Assembly (NCBI RefSeq): GCF_017814975.1
Contig: NZ_JAGIQA010000034.1
Span: 1-64,000, forward strand
Origin: Cupriavidus consociatus
Lineage (GTDB): Bacteria; Pseudomonadota; Gammaproteobacteria; Burkholderiales; Burkholderiaceae
DNA length: 64,000 bases
Direction of reading: 5' to 3'
Shown here: in pieces, positions 32,198-41,336 of the stretch
How positions within the stretch are numbered: position 1 is the first letter of the stretch
Layout of the letters: each line of letters opens with the position of its first letter
Notes under the pieces: generated by a model
Seen by the model: only the letters and a program-made list of their open reading frames with translations
What the model was told of the DNA's origin: nothing
Database searches by the model: none
Translations under genes and position numbers: made by a program

Positions 32198-33157
32198 ATG
32201 CTCCGCCCCCAGCAATGTGCCCAGCGTCCGATTCGTGTCCGGCTCGTCCGCGCGCTCGCGCTGGCGGCGGCGTTGCTGGCCTGGTCCGGCATGCCCGCGC
32301 AGGCGCAGGAAACCGAGCCGGGCGGCATCAACATCCAGCGCGGCGGCTCGGCGGTGCGCAATATCGTGCCGGCCGAGGCGATCGAGCAGCAGGCCGCGCA
32401 GGAGTACGAGCAGCTCAAGCAGGAAGCCATCGCCAAGCGCGCGCTGGCCGGCGACGACAACCCGCAGCTCAGGCGGCTACGCGCGATCGGCAAGCGGCTG
32501 CTGCCCCAGACCGTGCGCTGGAACGAGCGCGCGCGCAACTGGCCGTGGGAGATCAACCTGATCGGCTCGAAGCAGGTCAATGCGTTCTGCATGCCGGGGG
32601 GCAAGATCGCCATCTACACCGGCCTGCTCGACCAGCTTAAGCTGACCGACGACGAGGTCGCGATGGTGATGGGGCACGAGATCGCGCACGCGCTGCAGGA
32701 GCATGCGCGCGAGCGCGCCGCCAAGTCCGAGATCACCAACCTTGGCGCCAATGTGATTTCGCAGCTGTTCGGCTTCGGCAACCTGGGCAACATGGCGCTC
32801 GGCACCGGGGCGCACCTGCTGACGCTGCGCTTCTCGCGGGCCGACGAGACCGAGGCCGACCTGATCGGCATGGATATCGCCGCGCGCGCCGGCTTCGATC
32901 CCCGCGCCGCGGTGTCCCTGTGGCAAAAGATGGGCAAGATGTCGCAATCGGGCACCGAATTCCTGTCGACGCACCCGTCCGGGCGCAGCCGCATTGCCGA
33001 CCTGGAAAAGCACATGCCCGAGGTGCTGCCGCTCTACGCACGCGCGATCAATACCCCGGTCGACAGGCTGCCGCCGTACCGCGCCAATATGGCCGGACTG
33101 GGCGATGCGCCGGTCGACGCGGGCGACGACGACAGAAGCAAGCCGCTGAAGCGCTAG
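32198..33157 (+). CDS. Periplasmic M48-family metalloprotease
   Basis: A 319-residue exported protease with a signal peptide ending at AQAQ. The zinc motif is MGHEIAHALQEHARE; the third ligand Glu is in DETEADLIGMDIAARAG. VNAFCMPGGKIAIYTGLLD is typical of the YfgC/LoiP-type M48 peptidases that maintain the outer membrane. The ATG follows GAGGAACCGCAAA. There are no TPR repeats after the protease domain, so it is closer to LoiP than to BepA. Confidence 0.9.
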   Translation: MLRPQQCAQRPIRVRLVRALALAAALLAWSGMPAQAQETEPGGINIQRGGSAVRNIVPAEAIEQQAAQEYEQLKQEAIAKRALAGDDNPQLRRLRAIGKRLLPQTVRWNERARNWPWEINLIGSKQVNAFCMPGGKIAIYTGLLDQLKLTDDEVAMVMGHEIAHALQEHARERAAKSEITNLGANVISQLFGFGNLGNMALGTGAHLLTLRFSRADETEADLIGMDIAARAGFDPRAAVSLWQKMGKMSQSGTEFLSTHPSGRSRIADLEKHMPEVLPLYARAINTPVDRLPPYRANMAGLGDAPVDAGDDDRSKPLKR

Positions 33158-33232
33158 CCGCTGCTGCCGGTGCCTGGCGCCGGGGCGGCCCACCGGATCG
33201 AAGGACAATGCGACAACCGCAGGGGAACCCGC

Positions 33233-35323
33233 ATGAGCCTGAACCGCATGAGCCCGTCGGAGCAACGGGCCGCCTATATGCTGATCTTCGCGGGCTGCGA
33301 GGCCGAGCCCGAGCGCTTCACCAGCGACCTGCCGGTCAGCTCCGAAGTCTGGCTGCTGTATGCGTCGGGAGAATCGTTCGAGGTGCCGCGCGGGCTGTTG
33401 CTGACCCCGCACCACGCCGCGGGCATTGCGGCCCTGCGCACGGCGGTGCTGCGGCGCCTGCCGTCGCTGGCCGAGCCGGCATCGGCGGCGGCAGGCCAGC
33501 GCTTCCTGGCGGCCAACGAATCGCATCTGCTGGCGCAGATCGATTTCTTCGACATGCTCAGGCTGCTGCCGCTGACGGCATGGTGGCACCGGGAGGTTCG
33601 GCTGCCGATGGCCGGCGTCAGCTGGTCAACCGCCGCGCGGCACGCGCTTGAGCGCAGCCTCACCGGCGAGGCCTTCGTGCGCTGGCTGGGCGAGTCGGTT
33701 CTCGCCCATGTGTCCAGCGAGGCAGCCATTGCCAGGTTCAAGGACATCGGCTACACCGCTTCCCGGACGCGCTTCGGCGGCATCGCGGCGCCGGCCGGCC
33801 AGGCGCTGGGACGGCTGGTCAATGTCGCCGCGCAGTATGTAGCCCTGACCTTGCTGGGGCTGGACGACGACAGCTTTCCTCCCGGCGGGCTGACCCGGCG
33901 CATCGGGCAGGCGAGCCGGCAGGTGCTTGAGACGCTGTGGGCCTGCCTGCAGGACGACCATGCGGCGCCACAGGTTGCAGAGGCCGCGCGGGCAGCGGGA
34001 TTGGCCGATGCCGCGGATGCGGCAGATTCGGCAAAGGTGGCGGCAGTGGCGCCGCTGTGGCGCATCTCAGTCAACCGGCCCGCCGAGCACGCGGTCTTCG
34101 CCTCGCGCAAGACCGTGAAGGCGGATGCGGCGATCCGCGTGTTCGATACCGGCGGGCAGGGCGTGCGCTGGGCGGTGATCGATTCCGGCATCGATGCGCG
34201 CCATCCGGCGTTCTTCGATCCTGCCAGGCTGGAGGGCGCGCTGCCGGTCAGCGACGGCCTGATCGCGCCGCGCCTGTCGCGCGTGGTCAGGACGCTGGAT
34301 TTCACCCGCCTGTCGGCCATCACCAGCGGCCGCCTGCCGCCCATGCCCAAGGGCAAGCGCGGTCCCGCCGAGGCCGAGCTCAGGGCGCGCATCGCGGCGA
34401 TCGCCGACGACCTCGCCAACGGCCGCATCATCGACTGGTCCGTGATCGAGCCGCTGCTGGAAATCAGCCAGGAAGACCCGGCGCAATACGTGCCGCCGGG
34501 CGGCAGCCACGGCACGCATGTGGCCGGCATCATCGGCGCCGGCTGGCCTTCGTCGGCCTACCTGGCGCGGCCCGAGCCCATGCCGCTGCCCCCGGAGCTT
34601 GCCGAAAGCGGCGACGTCAGCGGCATCTGCCCGCGCATTGAGCTGCTGGACCTGCGCATCTTCGATGCGCAGGGCAGGGGCGATGAGTTCGGCATCCTGG
34701 GCGCGCTGCAATACGTGCGCTGGCTCAACCAGAGCCGCGACCGGCAATACGTCCACGGCGTCAACCTCAGCGTGGCGCTGCGCCATGACGTGCGCACCTA
34801 CGCCTGCGGCAGCACGCCGGTGTGCGTCGAGTGCGACCGGCTGGTGGCCAACGGCGTGATCGTGGTGGCGGCGGCCGGCAACTATGGCTATGACGAGCAA
34901 TATGCGGCCGCGCACATGGGGGCGGGCTTTCGCGGCCAGACCATCACCGATCCTGGCAATGCGCGCGCCGTGATCACAGTGGGAGCGACCCATCGTACCG
35001 ATCCCTTCCGGTATGGCATCTCTTATTTCTCCAGCCACGGTCCCACCGGCGATGGCCGCATCAAGCCCGACCTCGTGGCACCCGGGGAGAAGATCACCTC
35101 CACCGTGCCCGGCGGCACGCTTGCGTCAATGGATGGCACCAGCATGGCCGCGCCGCATGTGTCGGGCGTGGCCGCGCTGCTGCTGTCGCGCAACAATGAG
35201 CTGATGGGCCAGCCCGAGACCGTCAAGGCCATCCTGTGCGATGCGGCTACGGATCTCGGGCGAGAGCGCGCATTCCAGGGGGCGGGTCTGGTGGATGCGT
35301 TGCGGGCGCTGCAACGCGTGTAA
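33233..35323 (+). CDS. Subtilisin-like (S8) serine protease without signal peptide
   Basis: A 696-residue protein. The catalytic residues are Asp317 (VIDSGIDARH), His429 (GSHGTHVAGI) and Ser637 (DGTSMAAPHVSG). The oxyanion Asn is in VAAAGNYGY. There is no signal peptide. The first 310 residues form an unrecognised domain, and more than 100 residues separate Asp from His, with an Arg/Lys segment and ASGEDP-like acidic parts, longer than in secreted subtilisins. Extra Cys lie in YACGSTPVCVECDRL. A cytoplasmic protease or toxin-like effector is possible; substrate unknown. The ATG follows AGGGGAACCC. Confidence 0.88.
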   Translation: MSLNRMSPSEQRAAYMLIFAGCEAEPERFTSDLPVSSEVWLLYASGESFEVPRGLLLTPHHAAGIAALRTAVLRRLPSLAEPASAAAGQRFLAANESHLLAQIDFFDMLRLLPLTAWWHREVRLPMAGVSWSTAARHALERSLTGEAFVRWLGESVLAHVSSEAAIARFKDIGYTASRTRFGGIAAPAGQALGRLVNVAAQYVALTLLGLDDDSFPPGGLTRRIGQASRQVLETLWACLQDDHAAPQVAEAARAAGLADAADAADSAKVAAVAPLWRISVNRPAEHAVFASRKTVKADAAIRVFDTGGQGVRWAVIDSGIDARHPAFFDPARLEGALPVSDGLIAPRLSRVVRTLDFTRLSAITSGRLPPMPKGKRGPAEAELRARIAAIADDLANGRIIDWSVIEPLLEISQEDPAQYVPPGGSHGTHVAGIIGAGWPSSAYLARPEPMPLPPELAESGDVSGICPRIELLDLRIFDAQGRGDEFGILGALQYVRWLNQSRDRQYVHGVNLSVALRHDVRTYACGSTPVCVECDRLVANGVIVVAAAGNYGYDEQYAAAHMGAGFRGQTITDPGNARAVITVGATHRTDPFRYGISYFSSHGPTGDGRIKPDLVAPGEKITSTVPGGTLASMDGTSMAAPHVSGVAALLLSRNNELMGQPETVKAILCDAATDLGRERAFQGAGLVDALRALQRV

Positions 35324-35344
35324 GCACGCCGGTTTCCGGCCAGC

Positions 35345-35373
35345 AAAAAAGCCGGCAGTGCCGGCTTTTTTTT
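35345..35373. terminator. Bidirectional terminator between protease gene and argC
   Basis: Six A, GCCGGC, AGT, GCCGGC, eight T. It can stop transcripts from both converging genes. Confidence 0.9.
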
Positions 35374-35391
35374 GTCCAGGAAGCAGCCGTA

Positions 35392-36339
35392 TCAGGCCTG
35401 CAGCCCGGTGGCCTCGTCGGCGCCGACGTGCACGTTCATGCATTGCACCGCCGCGCCGGCCGCGCCCTTGCCCAGGTTGTCCAGGCGCGCGACCAGGTTC
35501 AGGCGCTCGGGCGTGCCGAACACGAACAGGTCGACACGGTTGGTGTCGTTGTTGGCCTGCACGTCGAAGAAACCGTCGTCGAGGTTGTCGTTGCTGTTGT
35601 ACGGCATCACGCGCACGAACTGCTCGCCTTCATAGTGCTTGCGGTAGATGTCGACGATCTGCTCCGGACTGACCTTGCGCGCCAGGTGGTTCACGAACAG
35701 CGGCACCGTCACCGCCAGGCCCTTCAGGAAGTTGCCGACGATCGGGTTGAAGATCGGGTCCGCCGACAGGCCGCCCTGCACGCGCATCTCGGGCAGGTGC
35801 TTGTGCTGCAGGCCCAGCGCGTACTTGCGCGGGCTGTGCAGCTTCGGGTTACCGCCGGCTTCGAAGTCCGCAATCATCTTCTTGCCGCCGCCGCTGTAGC
35901 CGGTCAGCGAGAACGCCGACACCGGGTAGTCGCGCGGCAGCACGCCGGCATCGACCAGCGGGCGCACCGCCAGCACGAAGGCGCTGGCGTGGCAGCCCGG
36001 CACGGCGATGCGCTTGCTGGCACGGATCTTCTCGCGCTGGCCGCGCACCAGTTCCGGCAGGCCATAGGCCCAGTTGTCGGCGGTGCGGAACGCCGTGCTG
36101 GCGTCGATCACGCAGGTATTCGGGTTGGTCACCAGCGACACCGCCTCGCGCGAGGCCACGTCGGGCAGGCACAGGAAGGCGACGTCGGCGGCGTTCAGGA
36201 AGCGTGCTCGCTCGGCCGGATCCTTGCGCTTGTCATCGGCAATACGCAGCAGTTCCACGTCGGAACGACCGGAAAGATAGTCAAGCAGCCGGAGACCGGT
36301 CGTGCCTTCCTGACCATCGACGAACACTTTGAAAACCAT
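35392..36339 (-). CDS. argC: N-acetyl-gamma-glutamyl-phosphate reductase, short type
   Basis: A 315-residue enzyme reducing acetylglutamyl phosphate in arginine synthesis. VDGQEGTTGLRLLDYL is the NADP-binding start, the catalytic Cys is in VPGCHASAF, and the late His in LQHKHLPEM. Length marks it as the short (type 2) ArgC rather than the 340-350-residue form. It converges on the S8 protease gene through a shared terminator. Confidence 0.95.
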   Translation of the reverse strand: MVFKVFVDGQEGTTGLRLLDYLSGRSDVELLRIADDKRKDPAERARFLNAADVAFLCLPDVASREAVSLVTNPNTCVIDASTAFRTADNWAYGLPELVRGQREKIRASKRIAVPGCHASAFVLAVRPLVDAGVLPRDYPVSAFSLTGYSGGGKKMIADFEAGGNPKLHSPRKYALGLQHKHLPEMRVQGGLSADPIFNPIVGNFLKGLAVTVPLFVNHLARKVSPEQIVDIYRKHYEGEQFVRVMPYNSNDNLDDGFFDVQANNDTNRVDLFVFGTPERLNLVARLDNLGKGAAGAAVQCMNVHVGADEATGLQA

Positions 36340-36480
36340 GGCGGACTCGCTCTATGAAATGCGGGGGAATGCGAAACGTCTCCTGCCGGGCGCAGGGGCG
36401 AACCCGCATTGTAGCGGGGATGGGGGTCCGTCGCAGGGGTTTGTACCGATTGGATTCTTGCGGTTTGGCACAGTTCGCGG

Positions 36481-36558
36481 CCCCCGCTGGCGCTGGTCAA
36501 GCTGCTGAAATTGCTCGATCGCCACCCGGAACTGCTCGAAGAAGTCCGGGCGGCCTGA
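36481..36558 (+). pseudogene. Fragment of a helix-turn-helix antitoxin-type gene
   Basis: The frame reads PPLALVKLLKLLDRHPELLEE and ends after VRAA at a TGA. This matches the C-terminus common to HigA/NadS-type HTH antitoxins. There is no start codon, helix-turn-helix or partner toxin in the 140 bases upstream, so it is a remnant. Confidence 0.5.
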
Positions 36559-36568
36559 TTACTACGGC

Positions 36569-37345
36569 TCAGAGCGGATAGTCGTAATCGATCGACAGCG
36601 GCGCGTGGTCGCTGAACTTCTCGTCCTTGTAGATCGAGCACAGCTGTGCCGTGTCGGCGATCTTCGGCGTTGCCAGGTGGTAATCGATACGCCACCCCAC
36701 GTTCTTGGCATATGCCTGGCCGCGGTTGCTCCACCACGTGTACTGGTCCGGGCGCGGGTCGAGCTTGCGGAACACATCGACGTAGCCATGGACATCGAAG
36801 AGCTCGCCGATCCAGGCGCGTTCTTCCGGCAGGAAGCCGGAGTTTTTCAGGTTGCCCTTCCAGTTCTTGATGTCGATTTCCTTGTGCGCGATGTTGACGT
36901 CGCCGCACAGCACGATCTCGCGCCCGCTGGCTTTCAGTTGCAGCAGGTGGGGCAGGAAGGCCTCCATGAAGCGGAACTTGGCCAGCTGGCGTTCCTCGCC
37001 GCTGGAACCGGAGGGCACGTACACCGAGATCACGGCCAGGTGAGGGTACTGCACTTCCACATAGCGGCCTTCGCCGTCGAACTCCGCGTTGCCGAAGCCG
37101 GTGATGACCCGCTCAGGCTTGTGTCGCGTATACAGGCCCACGCCGCTGTAGCCTTTCTTCTCCGCGTAGTGGAAGAAGCCATGGTAGCCATGTGGCGCCA
37201 GGAACGCTTCGGTCATGTCCGCGGCCTGTGCCTTCAGTTCCTGCACGCAGACCATGTCTGCGTCCTGCTTGCCCATCCAGTCGAAAAAGCCTTTCTTGGA
37301 CGCGGAGCGGATGCCGTTGAGGTTGGCGCTGATAATCCGTAACAT
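36569..37345 (-). CDS. xth: Exodeoxyribonuclease III
   Basis: A 258-residue AP endonuclease/3'-5' exonuclease. Marks: RIISANLNGIRSA, the metal-binding Glu in VCVQELKAQ, GDVNIAHKEID, DVFRKLDP, and the terminal WRIDYHLAT with SDHAPLSIDYD. It repairs abasic sites. It is divergent from pyrE with only 27 bases between the start codons, so promoters overlap the opposing genes. Confidence 0.95.
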   Translation of the reverse strand: MLRIISANLNGIRSASKKGFFDWMGKQDADMVCVQELKAQAADMTEAFLAPHGYHGFFHYAEKKGYSGVGLYTRHKPERVITGFGNAEFDGEGRYVEVQYPHLAVISVYVPSGSSGEERQLAKFRFMEAFLPHLLQLKASGREIVLCGDVNIAHKEIDIKNWKGNLKNSGFLPEERAWIGELFDVHGYVDVFRKLDPRPDQYTWWSNRGQAYAKNVGWRIDYHLATPKIADTAQLCSIYKDEKFSDHAPLSIDYDYPL

Positions 37346-37372
37346 TCGGGGAAATTTTGAATTCAGAGAGAA

Positions 37373-38071
37373 ATGATGACGCAGCAGAACACGCCGGCCG
37401 CAGGGCCCAAGGACATCGACCTGAGCCAGACCTTTATCCGCTTTGCGCTCGATGCCGGCGTCCTGTCGTTCGGCGAATTCGTCACCAAGGCCGGCCGCAA
37501 GTCGCCGTATTTCTTCAACGCGGGCCTGTTCAACCAGGGCGCGATGCTCGGCGAGGTGGCGCAATTCTATGCCAAAACCCTGCTGGCATCGGGCGTGCAG
37601 TTCGACGTGCTGTTCGGACCGGCCTACAAGGGCATCACGCTGGCGTCGGCGACCGCGGTGGCGTTGGCCGGCATGGGACGTGACGTCGGCTTCGCCTACA
37701 ACCGCAAGGAAGCCAAGGACCATGGCGAAGGCGGAACGCTGGTCGGCGCGAAGCTGCAGGGCAAGGTCGTCATCGTCGACGACGTCATTTCCGCCGGCAC
37801 TTCGGTGCGTGAATCGGTCAACCTGATCCGCGCCGCCGGCGCCGAGCCGGCCGCCGTGCTGATCGCGCTGGACCGCATGGAAAAGAGCGGGACCGCCGAC
37901 CAGGTCGGCACGCATTCGGCCGTGCAGGACGTGCAGCGTGAATTCGGCATCCCCGTGATCGCGATCGCCAGCCTGAAGGACCTGCTGGCCTACCTCGACG
38001 CGTCGCAGGACCAGTCCCTGGCGGCTTCGCGCGAGGCTGTGTCGGCGTATCGGCAGCGCTACGGCGTCTGA
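37373..38071 (+). CDS. pyrE: Orotate phosphoribosyltransferase
   Basis: A 232-residue enzyme of pyrimidine synthesis. VLSFGEFVTKAGRKSPYFFNAGLF is the orotate-binding start in pattern, GPAYKGITLA follows, and the PRPP-binding motif is VVIVDDVISAGTSVRES. The pyrE-xth divergence is common in related genomes. The ATG has GAGAGA just upstream. Confidence 0.96.
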   Translation: MMTQQNTPAAGPKDIDLSQTFIRFALDAGVLSFGEFVTKAGRKSPYFFNAGLFNQGAMLGEVAQFYAKTLLASGVQFDVLFGPAYKGITLASATAVALAGMGRDVGFAYNRKEAKDHGEGGTLVGAKLQGKVVIVDDVISAGTSVRESVNLIRAAGAEPAAVLIALDRMEKSGTADQVGTHSAVQDVQREFGIPVIAIASLKDLLAYLDASQDQSLAASREAVSAYRQRYGV

Positions 38072-38153
38072 CGGAGCCTTTGCGCCCGCGCGGATGCGCC
38101 GGGCGCTGCAACGATCCAGGGCAGGCGGAATATCCAATCGGCAGGGGGCGTGC

Positions 38154-39479
38154 GTGGCGGCGAAAGAGCGGCAGGAACGGGCAGGACGGCAGCCGGCATC
38201 GACGGCAGCGAAGGAAACGGAAAGGACAACAGGCAATACCAACGGCAACGGCGATTCGCTGGCCGAGCGCGGCGCGCAGGTGCGCCCGCGCAAGCCGGTG
38301 CGCCAGGACGCCAAGGCGCCCGACCGGCCCGCGCATGAAGCGTATGCCGTGCGCGCGCTGGTGCTGCAGGGCGGCGGCGCGCTCGGCGCCTACCAGGCCG
38401 GCGTGTACCAGGGCCTGGCCGAAGGCGGAATCTACCCGAACTGGGTCGCGGGCATTTCCATCGGCGCGCTCAACGCCGCGGTGATTGCCGGCAATCCGCC
38501 AGAGCGCCGCATCGAACAGCTGCGCGCGTTCTGGGAATACATCTGCGCGCAGCCATGGCTGCCCAGCCTGTCGCCTACCTGGCTGACCGATAGCGCCGAG
38601 AGCTGGCCCGAGCCGCTGCGCGTCTGGTTCGACGGCCTGCATGCCACGCGCGCCATGGTCGAAGGCCAGCGCGGCTTCTTCCAGCCGCGCAGCTGGGCGG
38701 AGCTGATGATGCGCTATGCCGATCCCGGTCGCGCCAGCTTCTACGACACCTCGCCGCTGAAGGCGACGCTGGAGCGCTTCGCCGACTTCGACCTGATCAA
38801 CCATCGCCCCGACCTGATGCGGGTGTCGGTGGGCGCGGTCAATGTGCGCACGGGCAATTTCGCCTATTTCGACAACACCCGCGACAAGCTCTGCCCCGAG
38901 CATTTCATGGCGTCGGGCGCGCTGCCGCCGGGTTTTCCGGCGGTGGAGATCGACGGCGAGTATTACTGGGACGGCGGCCTGGTGTCCAACACCCCGCTGG
39001 CCGAGGTGCTGACCGCGCAGCCGCGGCGCGACGCGCTGATCTTCCAGGTTGACCTGTGGAGCGCGCGCGGCAAGCTGCCGCACGACCTGGTCGACGTCGC
39101 CGAGCGCGAGAAGGAGATCCGCTATTCCAGCCGCACCCGCGCCATTACGGACTACATGCGCGAGCAGCAGAACATGCGCCGCATGCTCAACGAGGTGATG
39201 GCGCTGGTGCCGCAGTCAAAGCGCAACAGCGAGTGGTACCGGCGCGCCGCCGAACAGGCCTGCGACGCGCGCCGTAACGTGATCCAGCTGATCTACCGCG
39301 ACAAATCATTCGAGAACATGGCCAAGGACTACCAGTTCGGGCTGCTGACCATGAACGAGCACTGGACCAGCGGCCTGGACGATATCCGCCAGACGCTGCG
39401 CCATCCGCATTGGCTGGCGATGCCCAGCCGCGAGCATCCGTTCGTCACGCACGACGTGCATCGCGGCAACGGCGGCTGA
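38154..39479 (+). CDS. Patatin-like phospholipase with DUF3734
   Basis: A 441-residue patatin: oxyanion motif LQGGGALGAYQAG, nucleophile Ser in GISIGALNA, and the catalytic Asp in DGGLVSNTPL. The C-terminal DUF3734 part (EKEIRYSSRTRAI) is typical of a bacterial group found in PHB producers. The N-terminal 60 residues are low-complexity and basic. I favour the GTG with AGGGGG upstream; an ATG at 38094 would add 20 residues. Confidence 0.87.
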   Translation: MAAKERQERAGRQPASTAAKETERTTGNTNGNGDSLAERGAQVRPRKPVRQDAKAPDRPAHEAYAVRALVLQGGGALGAYQAGVYQGLAEGGIYPNWVAGISIGALNAAVIAGNPPERRIEQLRAFWEYICAQPWLPSLSPTWLTDSAESWPEPLRVWFDGLHATRAMVEGQRGFFQPRSWAELMMRYADPGRASFYDTSPLKATLERFADFDLINHRPDLMRVSVGAVNVRTGNFAYFDNTRDKLCPEHFMASGALPPGFPAVEIDGEYYWDGGLVSNTPLAEVLTAQPRRDALIFQVDLWSARGKLPHDLVDVAEREKEIRYSSRTRAITDYMREQQNMRRMLNEVMALVPQSKRNSEWYRRAAEQACDARRNVIQLIYRDKSFENMAKDYQFGLLTMNEHWTSGLDDIRQTLRHPHWLAMPSREHPFVTHDVHRGNGG

Positions 39480-39508
39480 ACCGGGCGGCCAGCCGCTCTG
39501 CTGGCGCG

Positions 39509-40318
39509 CTATTCGACCTTGACGTTCGCCAGTTCCGGCTTGGGCGGCGGGTAGGCGGGCTTCAGGTCTTCGAACACCCGCGCCAGGATCTCCGCCACCA
39601 TCAGGTTGCGGTGCGTCTTGGAATCGGCCGGCACCACGTACCACGGGCATTCCGGCGTGCTGGTCGCCATGATCGCGGCCTCGTACGCATCCATGTAGGC
39701 CTTCCAGTGCTTGCGCTCGGCGAGGTCGGTGGTGTCGAATTTCCAGTGCTTTTCCGGGTCTGCCAGCCGCGCCTCCAGTCGCGCCTTCTGTTCGTCGCGC
39801 GAAATATGCAGGAAGCATTTGACGATGGTGGTGCCGGTCTCGGTCAGCATTGCCTCGAAGTCCCGGATCTGGCGGAAGCGCCGTTCGGCTTCGGCATTGT
39901 CGATCCAACCGTGCACGCGCGTGATCAGCACGTCTTCATAGTGGCTGCGGTTGAATACCACGATCTCGCCGGCCCTGGGCACCTGCAGGTGAATGCGCCA
40001 GAGGAAGTCGCGCGCCAGTTCATCGGCAGTAGGCGCCTTGAAGCCGACCACGCGGATGCCGAGCGGATCGAAGCTGCGGAACACCCCGCGCACCGTGCCG
40101 TCCTTGCCGCTGGTATCCATGCCCTGCAGCACGACCAGCAGCTTGCGGCGGTGCTCGGCGTAGAAGATGTCCTGTTGTGCGTCCAGCCCCTCGCTCAACT
40201 CGGCGATGCGGGCAAGGTCCTCGGCCTTGTCTCCGCGCGACAGCGGCTTGCTGCCGGGAGGGAAGTCGGCAAGGCGGAATCGCTTGCCCGTCGTGATGCG
40301 GAAATCGTCCAGCGGCAT
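39509..40318 (-). CDS. ppk2: Polyphosphate kinase 2, class III-like
   Basis: A 269-residue PPK2 with Walker A LQGMDTSGKDGTVRG, lid residues in FRSFDPLGIRVVGFKAPT, and Walker B IVVFNRSHYEDVLITRV. The N-terminal FRLADFPPG and the FLHISRDEQ segment resemble class III enzymes, which phosphorylate both AMP and ADP from polyphosphate. Cupriavidus carries several PPK2 paralogues; exact class is by resemblance only. Confidence 0.9.
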   Translation of the reverse strand: MPLDDFRITTGKRFRLADFPPGSKPLSRGDKAEDLARIAELSEGLDAQQDIFYAEHRRKLLVVLQGMDTSGKDGTVRGVFRSFDPLGIRVVGFKAPTADELARDFLWRIHLQVPRAGEIVVFNRSHYEDVLITRVHGWIDNAEAERRFRQIRDFEAMLTETGTTIVKCFLHISRDEQKARLEARLADPEKHWKFDTTDLAERKHWKAYMDAYEAAIMATSTPECPWYVVPADSKTHRNLMVAEILARVFEDLKPAYPPPKPELANVKVE

Positions 40319-40416
40319 GGGCGCTCCATCGGTATGACCTGAAGATCAGGGAATGGGCGCCCCGCCTGGGCCGGAACGGATGCGGGCTGTGTCGTTGGGG
40401 CGCGCTGCCCCTATGG

Positions 40417-41283
40417 TCAGGCCGGCAGGGTCGCCAGGTCAATGGTGCCTTCGAACACCGTGGTCGCCGGGCCGGTCATGCGCACCGGTTCGGCGCCGCC
40501 GTCCCAGGCAATGGTCAGGTCGCCGCCGTGGGTATGCACCTTGACGGGCGAATCCAGCAGACCGCGCCGGATGCCGGCGACCACCGCCGCGCAGGCGCCG
40601 GTGCCGCAGGCCAGCGTTTCGCCGGCGCCGCGCTCGTAGACGCGCAGGCGAATGGTGTTGCGGTCCTGCACCTGCATGAAGCCGGCATTGACGCGGTTGG
40701 GGAAGGTGGCATGCTGCTCGATCACCGGGCCGTCCTGCAGCACGGGGAAGTTCTCGACATCGCCCACCACCTGCACCGCGTGCGGATTGCCCATCGATAC
40801 CGCCGAGATCCATGCGGTGCGGCCGTTGACCTCCAGGCCGTAGACCGTATCCATACCTTCAGCCCGGGTCGGCAGGCCCTCGGCACGGAACGGCACCTGG
40901 GCCGGTTCCAGCTCGGGCGCACCCATGTCAACGGTGACCTGGCCGTCGTCCTGCAGCGTCAGCGTGATCACGCCTTTCATCACCTCCACGCGCACCGAGC
41001 GCTTGTCGGTCATGCCCTTGTCGCTGACGAAACGCACAAAGCAGCGCGCGCCGTTGCCGCAATGCTCGACCTCGCTGCCGTCGGCATTGAAGATGCGGTA
41101 GCGAAAGTCGACATCGCCGCGCGACGGTTTCTCTACCACCAGCATCTGGTCGGCGCCCACGCCGAAATGCCGGCTGGCGAGCGCGCGCCATTGCGCGGGC
41201 GTCAGGTCGATCTGCTGGTGGATGCCGTCAAGCACGACAAAGTCGTTGCCGGCGCCATGCATCTTGGTGAACTGGAGTTTCAT
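40417..41283 (-). CDS. dapF: Diaminopimelate epimerase
   Basis: A 288-residue epimerase making meso-DAP for lysine and peptidoglycan. The two catalytic Cys are in VEHCGNGARCF and ETLACGTGACAAV. KMHGAGNDFVVLDG is the N-terminal signature. It lies 53 bases downstream of the two lipid A acyltransferase genes and is probably co-transcribed, as in related genomes. Confidence 0.97.
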   Translation of the reverse strand: MKLQFTKMHGAGNDFVVLDGIHQQIDLTPAQWRALASRHFGVGADQMLVVEKPSRGDVDFRYRIFNADGSEVEHCGNGARCFVRFVSDKGMTDKRSVRVEVMKGVITLTLQDDGQVTVDMGAPELEPAQVPFRAEGLPTRAEGMDTVYGLEVNGRTAWISAVSMGNPHAVQVVGDVENFPVLQDGPVIEQHATFPNRVNAGFMQVQDRNTIRLRVYERGAGETLACGTGACAAVVAGIRRGLLDSPVKVHTHGGDLTIAWDGGAEPVRMTGPATTVFEGTIDLATLPA

Positions 41284-41336
41284 GGTGGGGATTGTAGCCG
41301 CGGCTCGCTCGAATTGCCGCCGCCCTCGGCAGATGC

